A stretch of 64,000 bases of DNA from Gottfriedia acidiceleris (GTDB taxonomy: Bacteria > Bacillota > Bacilli > Bacillales > Bacillaceae_G), in assembly GCF_004138285.1 (NCBI RefSeq), contig NZ_SCFN01000010.1, positions 1 to 64,000 on the forward strand, written 5' to 3'. The notes beneath the pieces are model-generated. The model was given only the letters and a program-made list of their open reading frames with translations, did no database searches and was not told the DNA's origin. Positions 1 through 9,912 of the stretch are shown one piece after another (position 1 is the stretch's first letter; the number at the start of each line of letters is the position of its first letter). A program made the translations under genes and the position numbers.

Positions 1-1
1 C

Positions 2-1004
<1,003 letters not shown>

Positions 1005-1025
1005 TTTATAATATTTTAATTTAAC

Positions 1026-1077
1026 AAGTGACTACAAGTTATATGAGAAAGTTTAATAGTGGTCACTTTTCTTTTTA
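1026..1077 (+). terminator. Intrinsic terminator after collagen-like gene
   Basis: Inverted arms AAGTGACTAC (1026-1035) and GTGGTCACTT (1059-1068) are followed by a T-rich run. Confidence 0.7.
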
Positions 1078-1156
1078 AGAATTATATACTAAAAATATGG
1101 CTTTCTAGTATTTTAAAGTACATAGGTTATTAACTATAATAAGTGAGGGATAAAAA

Positions 1157-1606
1157 TTGAAACAAAAAAGACCAGATGTACCAAACTTACCTAGTATTAC
1201 ATTACCAGTTTCATCACCAACTCCTTTACCACCTGTACCTCCGCCAACACCACCTACTTCACCAACACCAATACCAACTCCAACAAAATGTGATCCATGT
1301 ATTCCAATTGATCTATGTGGTAATATTTTGATTCAAGATAATTTTGAAAAACCAGTTGAACTGTGGAGTTTAGGTGGAAATTTAACTGCTATAGCACCGA
1401 TTTCAGTCTATAATAGCGAAAGCAGTACTGGAGCTATAACAATCGAAGTAAATAGCAATATTTGTCATATAATTACCGTTTTGCCAGGTAATACGAGTAG
1501 TTATACTAGTCAATATATAAAATCTGTAACCATACTACAATCAAGTCAATCTCCAATCTATTTAGAAGGTAAATATTGTATTACTGGTAAAATTATTGAT
1601 AAATAA
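1157..1606 (+). CDS. Proline-rich protein with endospore-appendage-like (DUF3992-type) C-terminus
   Basis: 149 aa from a TTG at 1157, seven bases after gtgaggga. Residues 9-48 are Pro/Thr/Ser-rich, followed by a Cys cluster (CDPCIPIDLC). The remainder is a predicted beta domain ending in YLEGKYCITGKI, which recalls the conserved GEFCITTR-type end of Ena/DUF3992 spore-appendage subunits. In known spore formers such subunits or their linkers lie near collagen-like genes, as here. Cysteines at both ends of the domain fit inter-subunit disulfides. The family assignment is from remembered motif similarity, so a generic spore-coat protein is the alternative. Confidence 0.55.
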   Translation: MKQKRPDVPNLPSITLPVSSPTPLPPVPPPTPPTSPTPIPTPTKCDPCIPIDLCGNILIQDNFEKPVELWSLGGNLTAIAPISVYNSESSTGAITIEVNSNICHIITVLPGNTSSYTSQYIKSVTILQSSQSPIYLEGKYCITGKIIDK

Positions 1607-1629
1607 TAAACACATATTATATAAACATG

Positions 1630-1662
1630 AGCTTATTGCATAATCGCATTAAGCTTTTTTTT
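1630..1662 (+). terminator. Intrinsic terminator
   Basis: AGCTTATTGC (1630-1639) pairs, with one mismatch, to GCATTAAGCT, followed by eight T. Confidence 0.7.
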
Positions 1663-1667
1663 CATAG

Positions 1668-1730
1668 GCTCTTTTAATGTATATTGTTGATTTTTTTATG
1701 CAACTAAATAGTAGTATAGTACAATAAGGA
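1668..1730. repeat. Dispersed repeat, second-palindrome type
   Basis: Contains ggctcttttaatg, attgttgattttttt and caactaaatagtagtatagt. The same order of motifs recurs at 49016-49080 and, in part, at 56665 and 62454. It is a member of the palindromic repeat family described in the findings. Confidence 0.5.
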
Positions 1731-1751
1731 ATCATAAAATATGTTACTATA

Positions 1752-2151
1752 ATGAAGGCAATTAAAGCTCTTATTAAAAGTTCGAGAAAGGTTGATTTAG
1801 TGAAAAAAGCTTTTTATTTAATATATTTATTACCGATTCCTTTTTTTACCACATGGTTTGATTTGAACAGAGTACCATATACATCTTATTTTTTATTATT
1901 TGCAACTCTTATTATGGGGTTATTACTAATTCGATTAAGAATGAGTCACATTTTTCATAGTAAATGCATTAGTACTTTTATTATCTATTATTTTAGTGAA
2001 ATTTTTTATACCAGAAAATGGTCCATATAAAATAATTGAAAGAAATATTTCTCCAATTTTCTATTTTATATTATATTTTCTAGGTCAATTGATTATTAGA
2101 TTTATATTTCACGTTATAGCGATCAATAAATCAGATACAAAAGTGGAGTGA
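1752..2151 (+). pseudogene. Small membrane protein broken by a frameshift
   Basis: The ATG at 1752 opens a frame with two hydrophobic segments that stops at 2030. From about 1967 the -1/+2 frame continues as clear membrane-protein sequence (LVLLLSIILVKFFIPENGPY, later FYFILYFLGQLIIRFIFHVI) to a TGA at 2149-2151. The two halves together give about 130 aa with four hydrophobic helices. Either the gene is decayed or there is a single-base sequencing error near 1960-1975. The product is not recognised. Confidence 0.6.
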
Positions 2152-2208
2152 AATTTTATAATTTCTAAGCTAAAAAGCTTTGTAATTAAAATAGAGGGTT
2201 TGAACTTA

Positions 2209-2278
2209 TGCAACGAACCCAACGCTTTAGTTGATTAAGGGTTCCTAAAGGTTGTCTAAATTAGACAACCTTTTTTTA
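2209..2278 (+). terminator. Repeat-associated intrinsic terminator
   Basis: A palindrome-like caacgaacccaacgctttag-ttgattaag precedes a hairpin AAGGTTGTCTAA / TTAGACAACCTT (2248-2272) with seven T. The arrangement and the hairpin sequence match the copy at 55886-55952. Confidence 0.75.
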
Positions 2279-2347
2279 GTTCAAAAATCAACATTTATAT
2301 TTAAAAAAACCTTTTTCATAAAAAATAGGCGTACTTAAATAAAACAC

Positions 2348-2396
2348 TTTACATATGATTTAAAGAGTAGTATGGTTAGTTACATGAGTAACTAAC
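2348..2396 (+). promoter_or_regulatory. Promoter and palindromic operator of the GntR-ABC operon
   Basis: TTTACA (2348-2353), 17-base spacer, TATGGT (2371-2376). A perfect inverted repeat GTTAGTTAC-atga-GTAACTAAC (2375-2396) overlaps the -10, and further taactaac copies run to 2430. The position fits autorepression by the downstream GntR protein. Confidence 0.65.
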
Positions 2397-2445
2397 TAAA
2401 TAACTAACTAACCAAGTAAATAACTAACCTGAAAGGAAGGTGCTA

Positions 2446-2817
2446 ATGAAACCTACATTAGATGAATCACAGCCAATATTTCAACAAATTGCGGTTATGA
2501 TTATGGACGAAATTATAGATGGAAGAATTAAAGAGGGTGAACAAGTGCCTTCAACAAATGAATTATCTCGCTTTTTTAATATTAATCCTGCAACTGCAAG
2601 GAAAGGTCTTCAAGAATTAGTTGATAAGGAAATAATTTTTAAACAAAGAGGTGTGGGTATGTTTGTTTCAACAGGTGCAAAAGAAAAGTTACTTTTAGAG
2701 CGAAAACAGCAGTTTTATGAAGATTATGTTGCACCTTTACTTAAAGAAGCTGCGAGAATTCATTTAAATGAAGAAATGGTAATTGAATTAATTAAGAGAA
2801 ATAACGACTCTAATTAG
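2446..2817 (+). CDS. GntR-family (YtrA subfamily) transcriptional repressor
   Basis: 123 aa from the ATG at 2446, five bases after AGGAAGG; a GTG at 2440 overlaps that site and is less likely. Residues 5-75 form the winged helix-turn-helix (PIFQQIAVMIMDEIIDGRI, then STNELSRFFNINPATARKGL). The C-terminal part is only a short helical segment, as in the YtrA subfamily, with no large effector domain. It is the first gene of an operon with an ABC ATPase and a permease, the usual YtrA arrangement, and probably represses its own operon through the palindrome at 2375-2396. Confidence 0.9.
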   Translation: MKPTLDESQPIFQQIAVMIMDEIIDGRIKEGEQVPSTNELSRFFNINPATARKGLQELVDKEIIFKQRGVGMFVSTGAKEKLLLERKQQFYEDYVAPLLKEAARIHLNEEMVIELIKRNNDSN

Positions 2818-2829
2818 GAGGGGTATAAA

Positions 2830-3702
2830 TTGATCGAAATTAAAAATTTGACATATGGCTATAAGCATACACCAGTTTTAACGGATTTCAATTTTAATGA
2901 AACAGAACCGAGTATTATTGCATTATGGGGAAGAAATGGTGCAGGAAAAACAACTTTGATGAGTTTAGTTGCTGGCCATTATAAACCAAACGAAGGTTCA
3001 ATAAAAGTCTTAGGAGAAGAACCTTATAATAATTTAAATGTACTAGAGAATATTTGTTATATCCAAGAAAATCATCCATTTGGTCATAATTGGAGAATAG
3101 ATGATTTGTTAAAATACGGAAGGTACTTTCATCCTAATTGGGATCAACAATTTGCAGAACATTTAGTTCAAGTTTTTGAATTACCAAAGAATAAAAAAAT
3201 CACTAAGTTTTCAAAAGGAATGAAAACAGCAGTGCAAATCATTTTAGGATTAGCTAGCAATGCAAAAATAACAGTTCTCGATGAGCCAACTAATGGGTTA
3301 GATGCAGTTAAAAGAAAACAGTTTTACGATGCATTAATGGAAAGTTATGAAGAAAATCCGAGACTCATTTTACTTTCAACACATCATATCGAAGAAATTC
3401 AACCATTATGTGAAACGATCGTCGTAGTAAATGATGGCAAGGTACTATTTCATGAACAAATGGAATTAATGCGAGAGAAAGGAATTATTCTTTCTGGAAA
3501 TATAGATTCAATAGAACATGTAACTAAAAATATTTCTATACTGGAATCCTCTAAAATCAGTTCGACACAAAAAGTAATGATTGATGAATTATTTACAAAT
3601 GAATGGAAAAAAATCGCTGAAGATCACCATCTTACAATTGAAAAAGCAACTCTACAAGACTATTTAATAAATAAAACAAAAAATAAAGAGGTGAAAAGAT
3701 GA
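2830..3702 (+). CDS. ABC transporter ATP-binding protein
   Basis: 290 aa from a TTG at 2830 preceded by taggagggg. Walker A GRNGAGKTT lies near residues 34-42, a degenerate signature KFSKGMK near 130, Walker B ITVLDEPTNG near 150, and an H-loop STHH near 180. The C-terminal 80 residues are an extra domain typical of exporter-type ATPases. The stop overlaps the permease start by four bases (ATGA), showing translational coupling. Substrate unknown; related YtrB-type systems act in envelope or antibiotic-stress responses. Confidence 0.9.
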   Translation: MIEIKNLTYGYKHTPVLTDFNFNETEPSIIALWGRNGAGKTTLMSLVAGHYKPNEGSIKVLGEEPYNNLNVLENICYIQENHPFGHNWRIDDLLKYGRYFHPNWDQQFAEHLVQVFELPKNKKITKFSKGMKTAVQIILGLASNAKITVLDEPTNGLDAVKRKQFYDALMESYEENPRLILLSTHHIEEIQPLCETIVVVNDGKVLFHEQMELMREKGIILSGNIDSIEHVTKNISILESSKISSTQKVMIDELFTNEWKKIAEDHHLTIEKATLQDYLINKTKNKEVKR

Positions 3703-4400
3703 ACTCGATAAGAGGTACTTATCAACTAGTTTTTGATGAATTGAAATGGTATTTTAAAATATTTTCTTTAATTACTTTGTTGTTATCAGTTGTTTATGTA
3801 TCCGTTAGTATAATTTTTAAAATCCCTTTACAAAGTGGTGCAGCTTTGTTTGGACCGATTTATGGGGGCATTAGTACATTCGCGGTTGCAGGATTGGTGA
3901 TTCCTTTTCAAGTTGCAATTGGATTAGGTAGTACAAGAAGACAGTTTTTAAAATCTTATATTGTAATGTCAGTTTTAATGGTTATTACTAGTATAACTTA
4001 CTTAAATATACTTTATTACATTATGAATATATTATTAGAAAAAGGAATAAATAGTTTTCACTTTTTCCATCCTGCTGAATTCGTCTCTTCAGAATATCAT
4101 TTCTTTACGTATTATTGGGTCGACCTAATGGTTGGTTTTATTATACTAGGACTTTCTTCCTTTATTGCTGTATTAGTTAGAAGATTGGGGATACTCTATT
4201 TTCTAATGACACTAGTTTTAGTTAGTATTTTAATGACTTTTTTATCTATAAATGGTATAAGTTCAGACTTTTTTAACTTGATTTTAAAAATTAAGCCGAT
4301 CAATTTGTTTACTTTAATTGGATTGGTAGGAATAGTGCTTCAATTATTAACATATCCAATGATGTTAAATGCACCATTAAAAATGAAAGGTAGAAATTAA
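3699..4400 (+). CDS. ABC transporter permease subunit
   Basis: 233 aa with about six hydrophobic helices and short loops. It overlaps the ATPase gene by four bases and carries its own gaggtg ribosome site. It is the membrane partner of the preceding ATPase, and no extracytoplasmic binding protein is encoded nearby, consistent with an exporter. Confidence 0.85.
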   Translation: MNSIRGTYQLVFDELKWYFKIFSLITLLLSVVYVSVSIIFKIPLQSGAALFGPIYGGISTFAVAGLVIPFQVAIGLGSTRRQFLKSYIVMSVLMVITSITYLNILYYIMNILLEKGINSFHFFHPAEFVSSEYHFFTYYWVDLMVGFIILGLSSFIAVLVRRLGILYFLMTLVLVSILMTFLSINGISSDFFNLILKIKPINLFTLIGLVGIVLQLLTYPMMLNAPLKMKGRN

Positions 4401-4412
4401 AAACGATTCATG

Positions 4413-4448
4413 AAAAAGTATGTGGATAAATAGCATACTTTTTCTTTT
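4413..4448 (+). terminator. Intrinsic terminator
   Basis: AAAAAGTATG (4413-4422) and CATACTTTTT (4434-4443), then T-rich sequence. Ends the GntR-ABC operon. Confidence 0.8.
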
Positions 4449-4514
4449 GTTTTATAAATAGCTAACAAAATATTCTGTATAATATAGACAAAATACAATA
4501 AGTTAGGAGATTAA

Positions 4515-4976
4515 ATGATGACATTTACAATTAATCCGATTGCTTTTGTTAAAAATTCAAGAAAAGAAATTGAAGACGATCACTGGGGTTCAATTATCTC
4601 TGAAATCGAGTTAGTTGATGAGTTTAATGAAGAAGCATTAAGTGGCATAAGTGATTTTTCACATCTAGAGATTATTTTTTATTTCAATAAAGTGACTGAT
4701 GAAATGATTCAATACAATGCTAGACATCCTCGAAATAATATTCATTATCCAAAAGTTGGAATTTTTGCTCAAAGAGGTAAAAACAGGCCCAATAAATTAG
4801 GGCTAACATCAGTTGAACTATTAAAACACAGTGGCCGCATTCTTACAGTAAAAGGGTTAGATGCGATCGATGGTACGCCAATCATTGATATTAAACCAAT
4901 TATGAAAGAATTTCTTCCTAAGGGGGAGATCAAACAAGCAGAATGGTCAAAGTCTTTGATGGAAAAATATTGGTGA
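4515..4976 (+). CDS. trmO: TrmO/TsaA-family tRNA methyltransferase
   Basis: 153 aa, start ATG 4515 after taggaga. Motifs typical of the TsaA/TrmO beta-barrel family are present: INPIAFVKNSRK at the N-terminus, FSHLEIIFYFN near 50, then GIFAQRGKNRPNKLGLTSVE near 88 and GLDAIDGTPIIDIKP near 120. The family methylates N6-threonylcarbamoyladenosine at tRNA position 37 with S-adenosylmethionine. It lacks the C-terminal extension of the enterobacterial enzyme, as short Bacillus members do. Single gene. Confidence 0.85.
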   Translation: MMTFTINPIAFVKNSRKEIEDDHWGSIISEIELVDEFNEEALSGISDFSHLEIIFYFNKVTDEMIQYNARHPRNNIHYPKVGIFAQRGKNRPNKLGLTSVELLKHSGRILTVKGLDAIDGTPIIDIKPIMKEFLPKGEIKQAEWSKSLMEKYW

Positions 4977-5022
4977 TAAAGATTTAATAATAATGAAAGA
5001 GTTGTCTCAAATGTTTTTAATT

Positions 5023-5090
5023 TAGGCTTTTTAATCACTCCCATTAAACCTACGTTAAGCAAAATGGAGCCGTTTCGTTCATTATGACTA
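5023..5090. mobile_element. Solo end fragment of an IS110-like element
   Basis: The 68 bases from taggctttttaatcactccc to cgtttcgttcattatgacta match 57438-57514, next to an IS110 transposase relic, except for a 12-base indel and a few changes. No transposase is left here. Confidence 0.55.
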
Positions 5091-5168
5091 AAGTTTTCGT
5101 TCGCTCGGAAGAACAAGTATTAAACAATAAAACAATTTGCAAATACAAATTAAAATGTGAGGTGTAGT

Positions 5169-5609
5169 ATGGATATTAGATATAGAATTGCCTCAACAAA
5201 TGATAGTTCAGAAATTGCTAGATTATCAGGTCAATTGGGTTACAATGTCGAAAAAAATCAAGTCATTGAAAGATTAAATAAAATATTAGAACAGAAAGAT
5301 AATGTTGTAATTGTAGCAGAAATTGAAGGTAAACTTATTGGATGGATTCATGCTCACGGACGATATTTGATTGAGTCTCCACCCTATATTGAAATTGGTG
5401 GTTTGATTGTTGACAGTACATATAGGGGTCTAAAAATTGGTAAGATTCTAGTGGAAAGATGCGAAGAATGGTCAAAATTATCAGGGTTTAAAGAAATAAG
5501 AGTACGGACAAATGAAACTAGATTAGAGACACTTGTTTTTTATAAAAAGATTGGTTTCGAAAACACTAAATCACAAAAAGTATTTAAGAAAGAATTAATT
5601 GTAAACTAA
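5169..5609 (+). CDS. GNAT-family N-acetyltransferase
   Basis: 146 aa from the ATG at 5169, placed after gtgaggtg; the GTG at 5157 lies inside the ribosome site. The acetyl-CoA pyrophosphate loop is visible as STYRGLKIGKILVE near residues 90-103, followed by the usual C-terminal FYKKIGFE. Substrate unknown. Single gene with its own terminator. Confidence 0.85.
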   Translation: MDIRYRIASTNDSSEIARLSGQLGYNVEKNQVIERLNKILEQKDNVVIVAEIEGKLIGWIHAHGRYLIESPPYIEIGGLIVDSTYRGLKIGKILVERCEEWSKLSGFKEIRVRTNETRLETLVFYKKIGFENTKSQKVFKKELIVN

Positions 5610-5662
5610 AAGTAAATATTTACTGCTTTAGTCAATATATGCGGTAAATTCACTTTCTCTTT

Positions 5663-5709
5663 AGCTTGTAGACAATTTGGAGTTTATTCCATGTTTACAA
5701 GCTTTTTTT
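5663..5709 (+). terminator. Intrinsic terminator
   Basis: AGCTTGTAGAC (5663-5673) pairs with GTTTACAAGCT (5693-5703), followed by seven T. Confidence 0.8.
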
Positions 5710-5828
5710 GTATAATAAAAAAATTTAAAAGGTAAATATAAAGTAGGATTTAAGTCACGACTAGAACCAACTGACGCCTTTTATTCGTGAAAGGTTTTAA
5801 GAAATATGATAAAAAAACATTTAAACAT

Positions 5829-5869
5829 TATAACGTTATATTGACTAATGCGAAATTAGATGTTATTCT
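5829..5869 (+). promoter_or_regulatory. Promoter and palindromic site of the amino-sugar-acid operon
   Basis: TTGACT (5841-5846), 17-base spacer, TATTCT (5864-5869). A perfect 12-base palindrome TATAACGTTATA (5829-5840) abuts the -35 and is a candidate site for the GntR regulator encoded in the operon. Confidence 0.6.
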
Positions 5870-5948
5870 ACATTGGAATAATAAACAAGATAGTTGTAAA
5901 CGAATACATTAATCAATTTAGTTTGTTTACTGAAAAGGATGAGGGGAA

Positions 5949-7052
5949 ATGAAGGATCATTTCGTACTGCAGAATGTAAAAATGATAGACGGAAGTTCTG
6001 TAGATATCATAGTAGAAAATAAAAAGATTATAGACATTGTAGCTGCTGGATGTGGTAATGGTGAGAAAATAGTAGATTACAAGCACAATGTATTTGTTTC
6101 TAGTGGTTGGATTGATATGCATGTCCATGCATATGCAGAATTTGAGCCATATGGTGATGATGTCGACGAGATTGGTTATAAAACAGGTGTTACTACAATT
6201 GTTGATGCGGGTAGTACTGGCGCTGATAATTTGTCCAAGTTGGTAAGTAGCTGTAAAAAGTCAAAAACAAATGTTTTCGCATTTTTAAATATTTCGCGAA
6301 TTGGCTTAAAACGAATTGACGAGTTATCCGATTTGTCTTGGTTAGATGAGGATCAACTCAAAAATACAATTGCAGAACATAAAGATTTTATTATCGGACT
6401 GAAGGCAAGGATTAGCAAAAGTGTAGTAGGTGACAATGGTGTAGAACCTTTAAAAATAGCTCGTAAGTTTTCTAACGAAACCGACTTACCACTTATGGTT
6501 CATATTGGTTCAGGACCGCCAGATATTAATGATGTTCTAAACCTACTTGAAAATAAAGATATAATTACTCACTACCTAAATGGTAAAGCAAATAATTTGT
6601 TTGATGAGATGGGAAGACCTCTTCCTAAATTTCTAGAGGCAATTAATCGAGGTGTTCATTTAGATGTTGGGCACGGAAATGCAAGTTTTTCGTTCAAAAC
6701 GGCTTTGCTAGCTAAAGAACATGGAATTAAATTCGATACCATTAGTACTGATATTTATCGAAAAAATCGATTGAATGGACCAGTTTATAGTATGTCACAT
6801 GTTTTATCAAAATTTTTATACTTAGGTTATTCACTAGAAGAGATTATTGATGCTGTTACAGTTAATGCGGCTAAGTGGCTTAATAAACCGGAACTTGGAA
6901 GAATTTCAGTAGGAGATATTGCAAACCTCACTTTATTTACTGTTGAAGATGAAGTGACATCCTTACTAGATTCTGAAGGAGACGAGCGTAAAGCTGAACA
7001 AAACATCGTAGTAAAAGGAGTGGTTATTAATGGAGAACACGTTGAATGCTAA
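5949..7052 (+). CDS. Amidohydrolase/deacetylase-family metallohydrolase
   Basis: 367 aa after gatgagggg. Amidohydrolase-superfamily ligands are visible: HVH in GWIDMHVHAY near residue 58, the probable carboxylated Lys in IIGLKARISK near 155, His in LMVHIGSG near 185, a later His in DVGHGNASF and the Asp in ISTDIY near 265. First gene of an operon, overlapping the PLP enzyme by 23 bases. In this context it probably removes an N-acyl group from an amino-sugar acid before deamination; the substrate is inferred from neighbours. Confidence 0.8.
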   Translation: MKDHFVLQNVKMIDGSSVDIIVENKKIIDIVAAGCGNGEKIVDYKHNVFVSSGWIDMHVHAYAEFEPYGDDVDEIGYKTGVTTIVDAGSTGADNLSKLVSSCKKSKTNVFAFLNISRIGLKRIDELSDLSWLDEDQLKNTIAEHKDFIIGLKARISKSVVGDNGVEPLKIARKFSNETDLPLMVHIGSGPPDINDVLNLLENKDIITHYLNGKANNLFDEMGRPLPKFLEAINRGVHLDVGHGNASFSFKTALLAKEHGIKFDTISTDIYRKNRLNGPVYSMSHVLSKFLYLGYSLEEIIDAVTVNAAKWLNKPELGRISVGDIANLTLFTVEDEVTSLLDSEGDERKAEQNIVVKGVVINGEHVEC

Positions 7053-8139
7053 ATATGGTTTAAAAAGGGTAATTAATGCAAGCGGTAGGATGAGTATATT
7101 AGGTGTTTCTGCTCCTACGGACACTGTCATGGAAGCGATGAAAATTGGTGGACAAAATTATGTTGAAATTTCGGACTTAGTTAATAAGGCTGGAATGCAT
7201 ATTGCGGGTCTACTTAAATCAGAGGCAGCTGTTGTAGTGAACTCAGCTTCAAGTGGAATTGCCCTTTCAGTAGCGGCAATTGTAACTGAAGGAAACCGAC
7301 GTAAAAGCGAAAGATTACACCAAGAATCAATTGAAAAAAATGAAATCGTAATGCTAAAGGGACACAACGTACAGTATGGTGCTCCAGTAGAAACGATGAT
7401 CTTCCTTGGCGGAGGAAAATTAGTAGAAGTCGGCTATGCAAATGAGGGGAAAGTTGAGCATATTGCAGATGCTATAAATGAAAAAACAGCTGCAATTTTA
7501 TATGTGAAATCGCATCATGCTGTACAAAAAAATATGATATCAGTTGAAGAAGCATGGGAAGTAGCTCAAGCCAATAATGTACCTTTAATAGTAGATGCTG
7601 CCGCTGAAGAAGATTTACAAAAATATGTCAAAGTCTCTGATTTAGCAATATATAGCGGTTCGAAAGCAATTGAAGGACCTACTTCAGGTATTGTTGCTGG
7701 TAAGCAAAAATATATCGAATGGTTAAAAGTACAATTACATTGTATCGGTAGAAGTATGAAAGTTGGTAAAGAAACCACTTTTGGTCTGTTGCAAGCTTTG
7801 GATGAGTATTTTGTCAAAAAAGACAATAGTGAAAATGAAAAAGCTAGTTTACAAGTTTTAAAATCGCTAGAGTCGATCGATGGTATAAAAGTAACGATTG
7901 TACAAGATGAAGCGGGACGAGCTATTTTTAGAGCACGAATCCAAATTGATCCTGTTGTAACGAAAACTACAGCGAAGGATGTAAACGATCAATTAAAGAA
8001 TGGTAATATTGCGATTTATACTCGCGATTACGGAGTTCGTCAAGGCTTTTTCGATATTGATCCACGACCACTACAATCTGATGATATTTACGTAATTGAA
8101 GCACAATTAAGAGCAATATTAGGAGGAACTGAACAATGA
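7030..8139 (+). CDS. dgaE: DgaE-family PLP-dependent ammonia-lyase
   Basis: 369 aa, related to the SelA/DgaE fold-type I PLP enzymes. The N-terminus has LKRVINASGRMS, a Ser-rich NSASSGIALSVAA segment, and a DAAAEED stretch before SGSKAIEGPTSGI, where the Lys is the expected PLP-binding residue. Family members convert D-glucosaminate-6-phosphate to a 2-keto-3-deoxy sugar acid with loss of ammonia. It starts inside the deacetylase gene and overlaps the aldolase by four bases, indicating a tightly coupled operon. Confidence 0.85.
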   Translation: MENTLNAKYGLKRVINASGRMSILGVSAPTDTVMEAMKIGGQNYVEISDLVNKAGMHIAGLLKSEAAVVVNSASSGIALSVAAIVTEGNRRKSERLHQESIEKNEIVMLKGHNVQYGAPVETMIFLGGGKLVEVGYANEGKVEHIADAINEKTAAILYVKSHHAVQKNMISVEEAWEVAQANNVPLIVDAAAEEDLQKYVKVSDLAIYSGSKAIEGPTSGIVAGKQKYIEWLKVQLHCIGRSMKVGKETTFGLLQALDEYFVKKDNSENEKASLQVLKSLESIDGIKVTIVQDEAGRAIFRARIQIDPVVTKTTAKDVNDQLKNGNIAIYTRDYGVRQGFFDIDPRPLQSDDIYVIEAQLRAILGGTEQ

Positions 8140-8888
8140 CAAATATTGAAAAACGATTTTATAACAACCGAGTAGCATTAAATGTTTTAGCAAATAGTAT
8201 TGAAAATGCAGTTGAAGTTTTTGAAGCTGCAGAAGGTCACGTATTAGTAGGTGTTCTTTCAAAAGATTACCCAACGGTAGAGGCTGCTGTAACAGCAATG
8301 AAAGAATACGGTGCAGCAATTGATGAAGCAGTATCGATTGGTCTTGGTGCTGGTGATAACAAACAAGCAGCAGTTGTTGCAGAAATCGCTAAACATTATC
8401 CAGGAAGTCATATCAATCAAGTATTTCCTGCAGTAGGTGCTACACGCGCCAACTTAGGTGAAAAAGATAGCTGGATCAATTCCCTAGTATCTCCAACTGG
8501 AAAAGTAGGCTATGTAAATATCTCTACTGGACCTGTTAGTGCTGCTAGCGAAACAGCGATTGTACCAATCAAATCTGCGATTGCGTTAGTTCGTGACATG
8601 GGTGGAAATGCATTAAAATACTTCCCAATGAAAGGGTTAAAACACGTAGAAGAGTTTCGTGCTGTAGCAAAAGCATGTGGAGAAGAAGGTTTTGCCTTGG
8701 AGCCTACTGGTGGTATTGATTTAGAGAATTTTGAAGAGATTTTAGAAATTGCATTGGAAGAAAAAGTACCTAAAATTATCCCACACGTATATTCATCAAT
8801 TATTAATGAAGAAACTGGAAAAACTAATCCTGAAGATGTAAGAAAATTATTAGCAATCACTAAAAGCTTGGTTGAAAAATATGCGTAA
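8136..8888 (+). CDS. dagF: 2-dehydro-3-deoxyphosphogluconate (KDPG) aldolase, DagF/DgaF type
   Basis: 250 aa, start ATG 8136 overlapping the previous stop. NRVALNVLANSIENA at the N-terminus and GGNALKYFPMKGL near residues 160-172, whose Lys is the likely Schiff-base residue, then EPTGGIDLENF, fit the DagF-type class I KDPG aldolases. It should cleave the phosphorylated 2-keto-3-deoxy acid to pyruvate and glyceraldehyde-3-phosphate. It sits between the lyase and the kinase of the same route. Confidence 0.85.
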   Translation: MTNIEKRFYNNRVALNVLANSIENAVEVFEAAEGHVLVGVLSKDYPTVEAAVTAMKEYGAAIDEAVSIGLGAGDNKQAAVVAEIAKHYPGSHINQVFPAVGATRANLGEKDSWINSLVSPTGKVGYVNISTGPVSAASETAIVPIKSAIALVRDMGGNALKYFPMKGLKHVEEFRAVAKACGEEGFALEPTGGIDLENFEEILEIALEEKVPKIIPHVYSSIINEETGKTNPEDVRKLLAITKSLVEKYA

Positions 8889-9894
8889 ACAAATTGTTGC
8901 TTTCGGAGAAGTAATGATGCGATTGCAAGTGCCAGGGTATGAACTACTGGCACAGGCAAACGCTTTACAATATTCTTTCTCGGGAACTGGTGTAAACGTT
9001 GCGTCCGCAATGACTAAGCTTGGTCATGATGGCTATTTAATAACAAAATTGCCGAATAATCCATTAGGAGATGCTGCGATTGCTTACTTGCAACGATTAG
9101 GAATTAATCGAAATTATATTACTAGAGGCGGAAAATATCTTGGACTGTATTTTTTAGAAAATGGTTTTGGGCAGCGCTCTAGTCGTGTGACATATACTAA
9201 TCGTTTAGAAAGTAGCTTTAATACTGCATCTTATATCGATTATGATCTTGATCTAATTGCAAAACAAGCAGATGTTATCCATTTTTGCGGTATTACACTA
9301 GCGATGACAGATGATACAAAAGAAACAATGAAAATTCTTGCGAAAAAAGTAAAAGAAAATGGCGGATTAGTTTGTTTCGATTGTAATTACCGACCTTCTT
9401 TATGGGAGGGAGGATATAGTAAAGCAAAACCTCATTATGAAGAAATGCTAGCATTAGCTGATATCGTCATGATGAATGAGAAAGATGCAATGTATATTTT
9501 AGGAATGGAGACGGAGGAAGCTTCTAGGGAAACGCAACTAAAAGACCTTATTCCTAAAGTTGCAAAACAATATAACATACAAACTATTGCTGGAACGCAC
9601 CGAGCAATTAATAGTGACAATTCACATTCATTACGTGGATATCTATTCACTAATGGAGAGTTTCACTTTTCGGAAAATACTTCTTTTTCCGTATACGATC
9701 GAATTGGTGCTGGAGATGCTTATACTAGCGGTATATTACATGGTGTGTTATCTAAGTTTTCACCAGAAAAAACCGTTCACTTTGCACAAACAGCGGGAAT
9801 GTTAGCATGTACAATCGTTGGAGATACGCCAATGTCAACTGAAGCAGAAATTTTATCAGCTATGGCTGGAACAATTGATGATATTAAGCGCTAA
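8881..9894 (+). CDS. kdgK: PfkB-family sugar kinase, 2-dehydro-3-deoxygluconokinase type
   Basis: About 337 aa. The ATG at 8881 overlaps the aldolase stop; a TTG at 8872 is also possible. PfkB signature 1 (GTGVNVASAMTKLG) lies near residue 40 and signature 2 (DRIGAGDAYTSGILHG) near 280, with Asp as the catalytic base. KDG kinases of this type supply the phosphorylated substrate for the upstream aldolase. Its presence suggests that the ammonia-lyase product is unphosphorylated, or that the kinase acts on the aminosugar acid first. Confidence 0.85.
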   Translation: MRKQIVAFGEVMMRLQVPGYELLAQANALQYSFSGTGVNVASAMTKLGHDGYLITKLPNNPLGDAAIAYLQRLGINRNYITRGGKYLGLYFLENGFGQRSSRVTYTNRLESSFNTASYIDYDLDLIAKQADVIHFCGITLAMTDDTKETMKILAKKVKENGGLVCFDCNYRPSLWEGGYSKAKPHYEEMLALADIVMMNEKDAMYILGMETEEASRETQLKDLIPKVAKQYNIQTIAGTHRAINSDNSHSLRGYLFTNGEFHFSENTSFSVYDRIGAGDAYTSGILHGVLSKFSPEKTVHFAQTAGMLACTIVGDTPMSTEAEILSAMAGTIDDIKR

Positions 9895-9912
9895 AAAAGG
9901 AGAGGTAAGGGA

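Noticed and set aside
4769-5116. Minus-strand open frame across the trmO end
   Set aside because: Antisense to trmO and to the IS fragment; no supporting ribosome site or protein-like features.
8510-9010. 166-aa minus-strand frame over the aldolase/kinase junction
   Set aside because: Antisense shadow of two well-supported genes.
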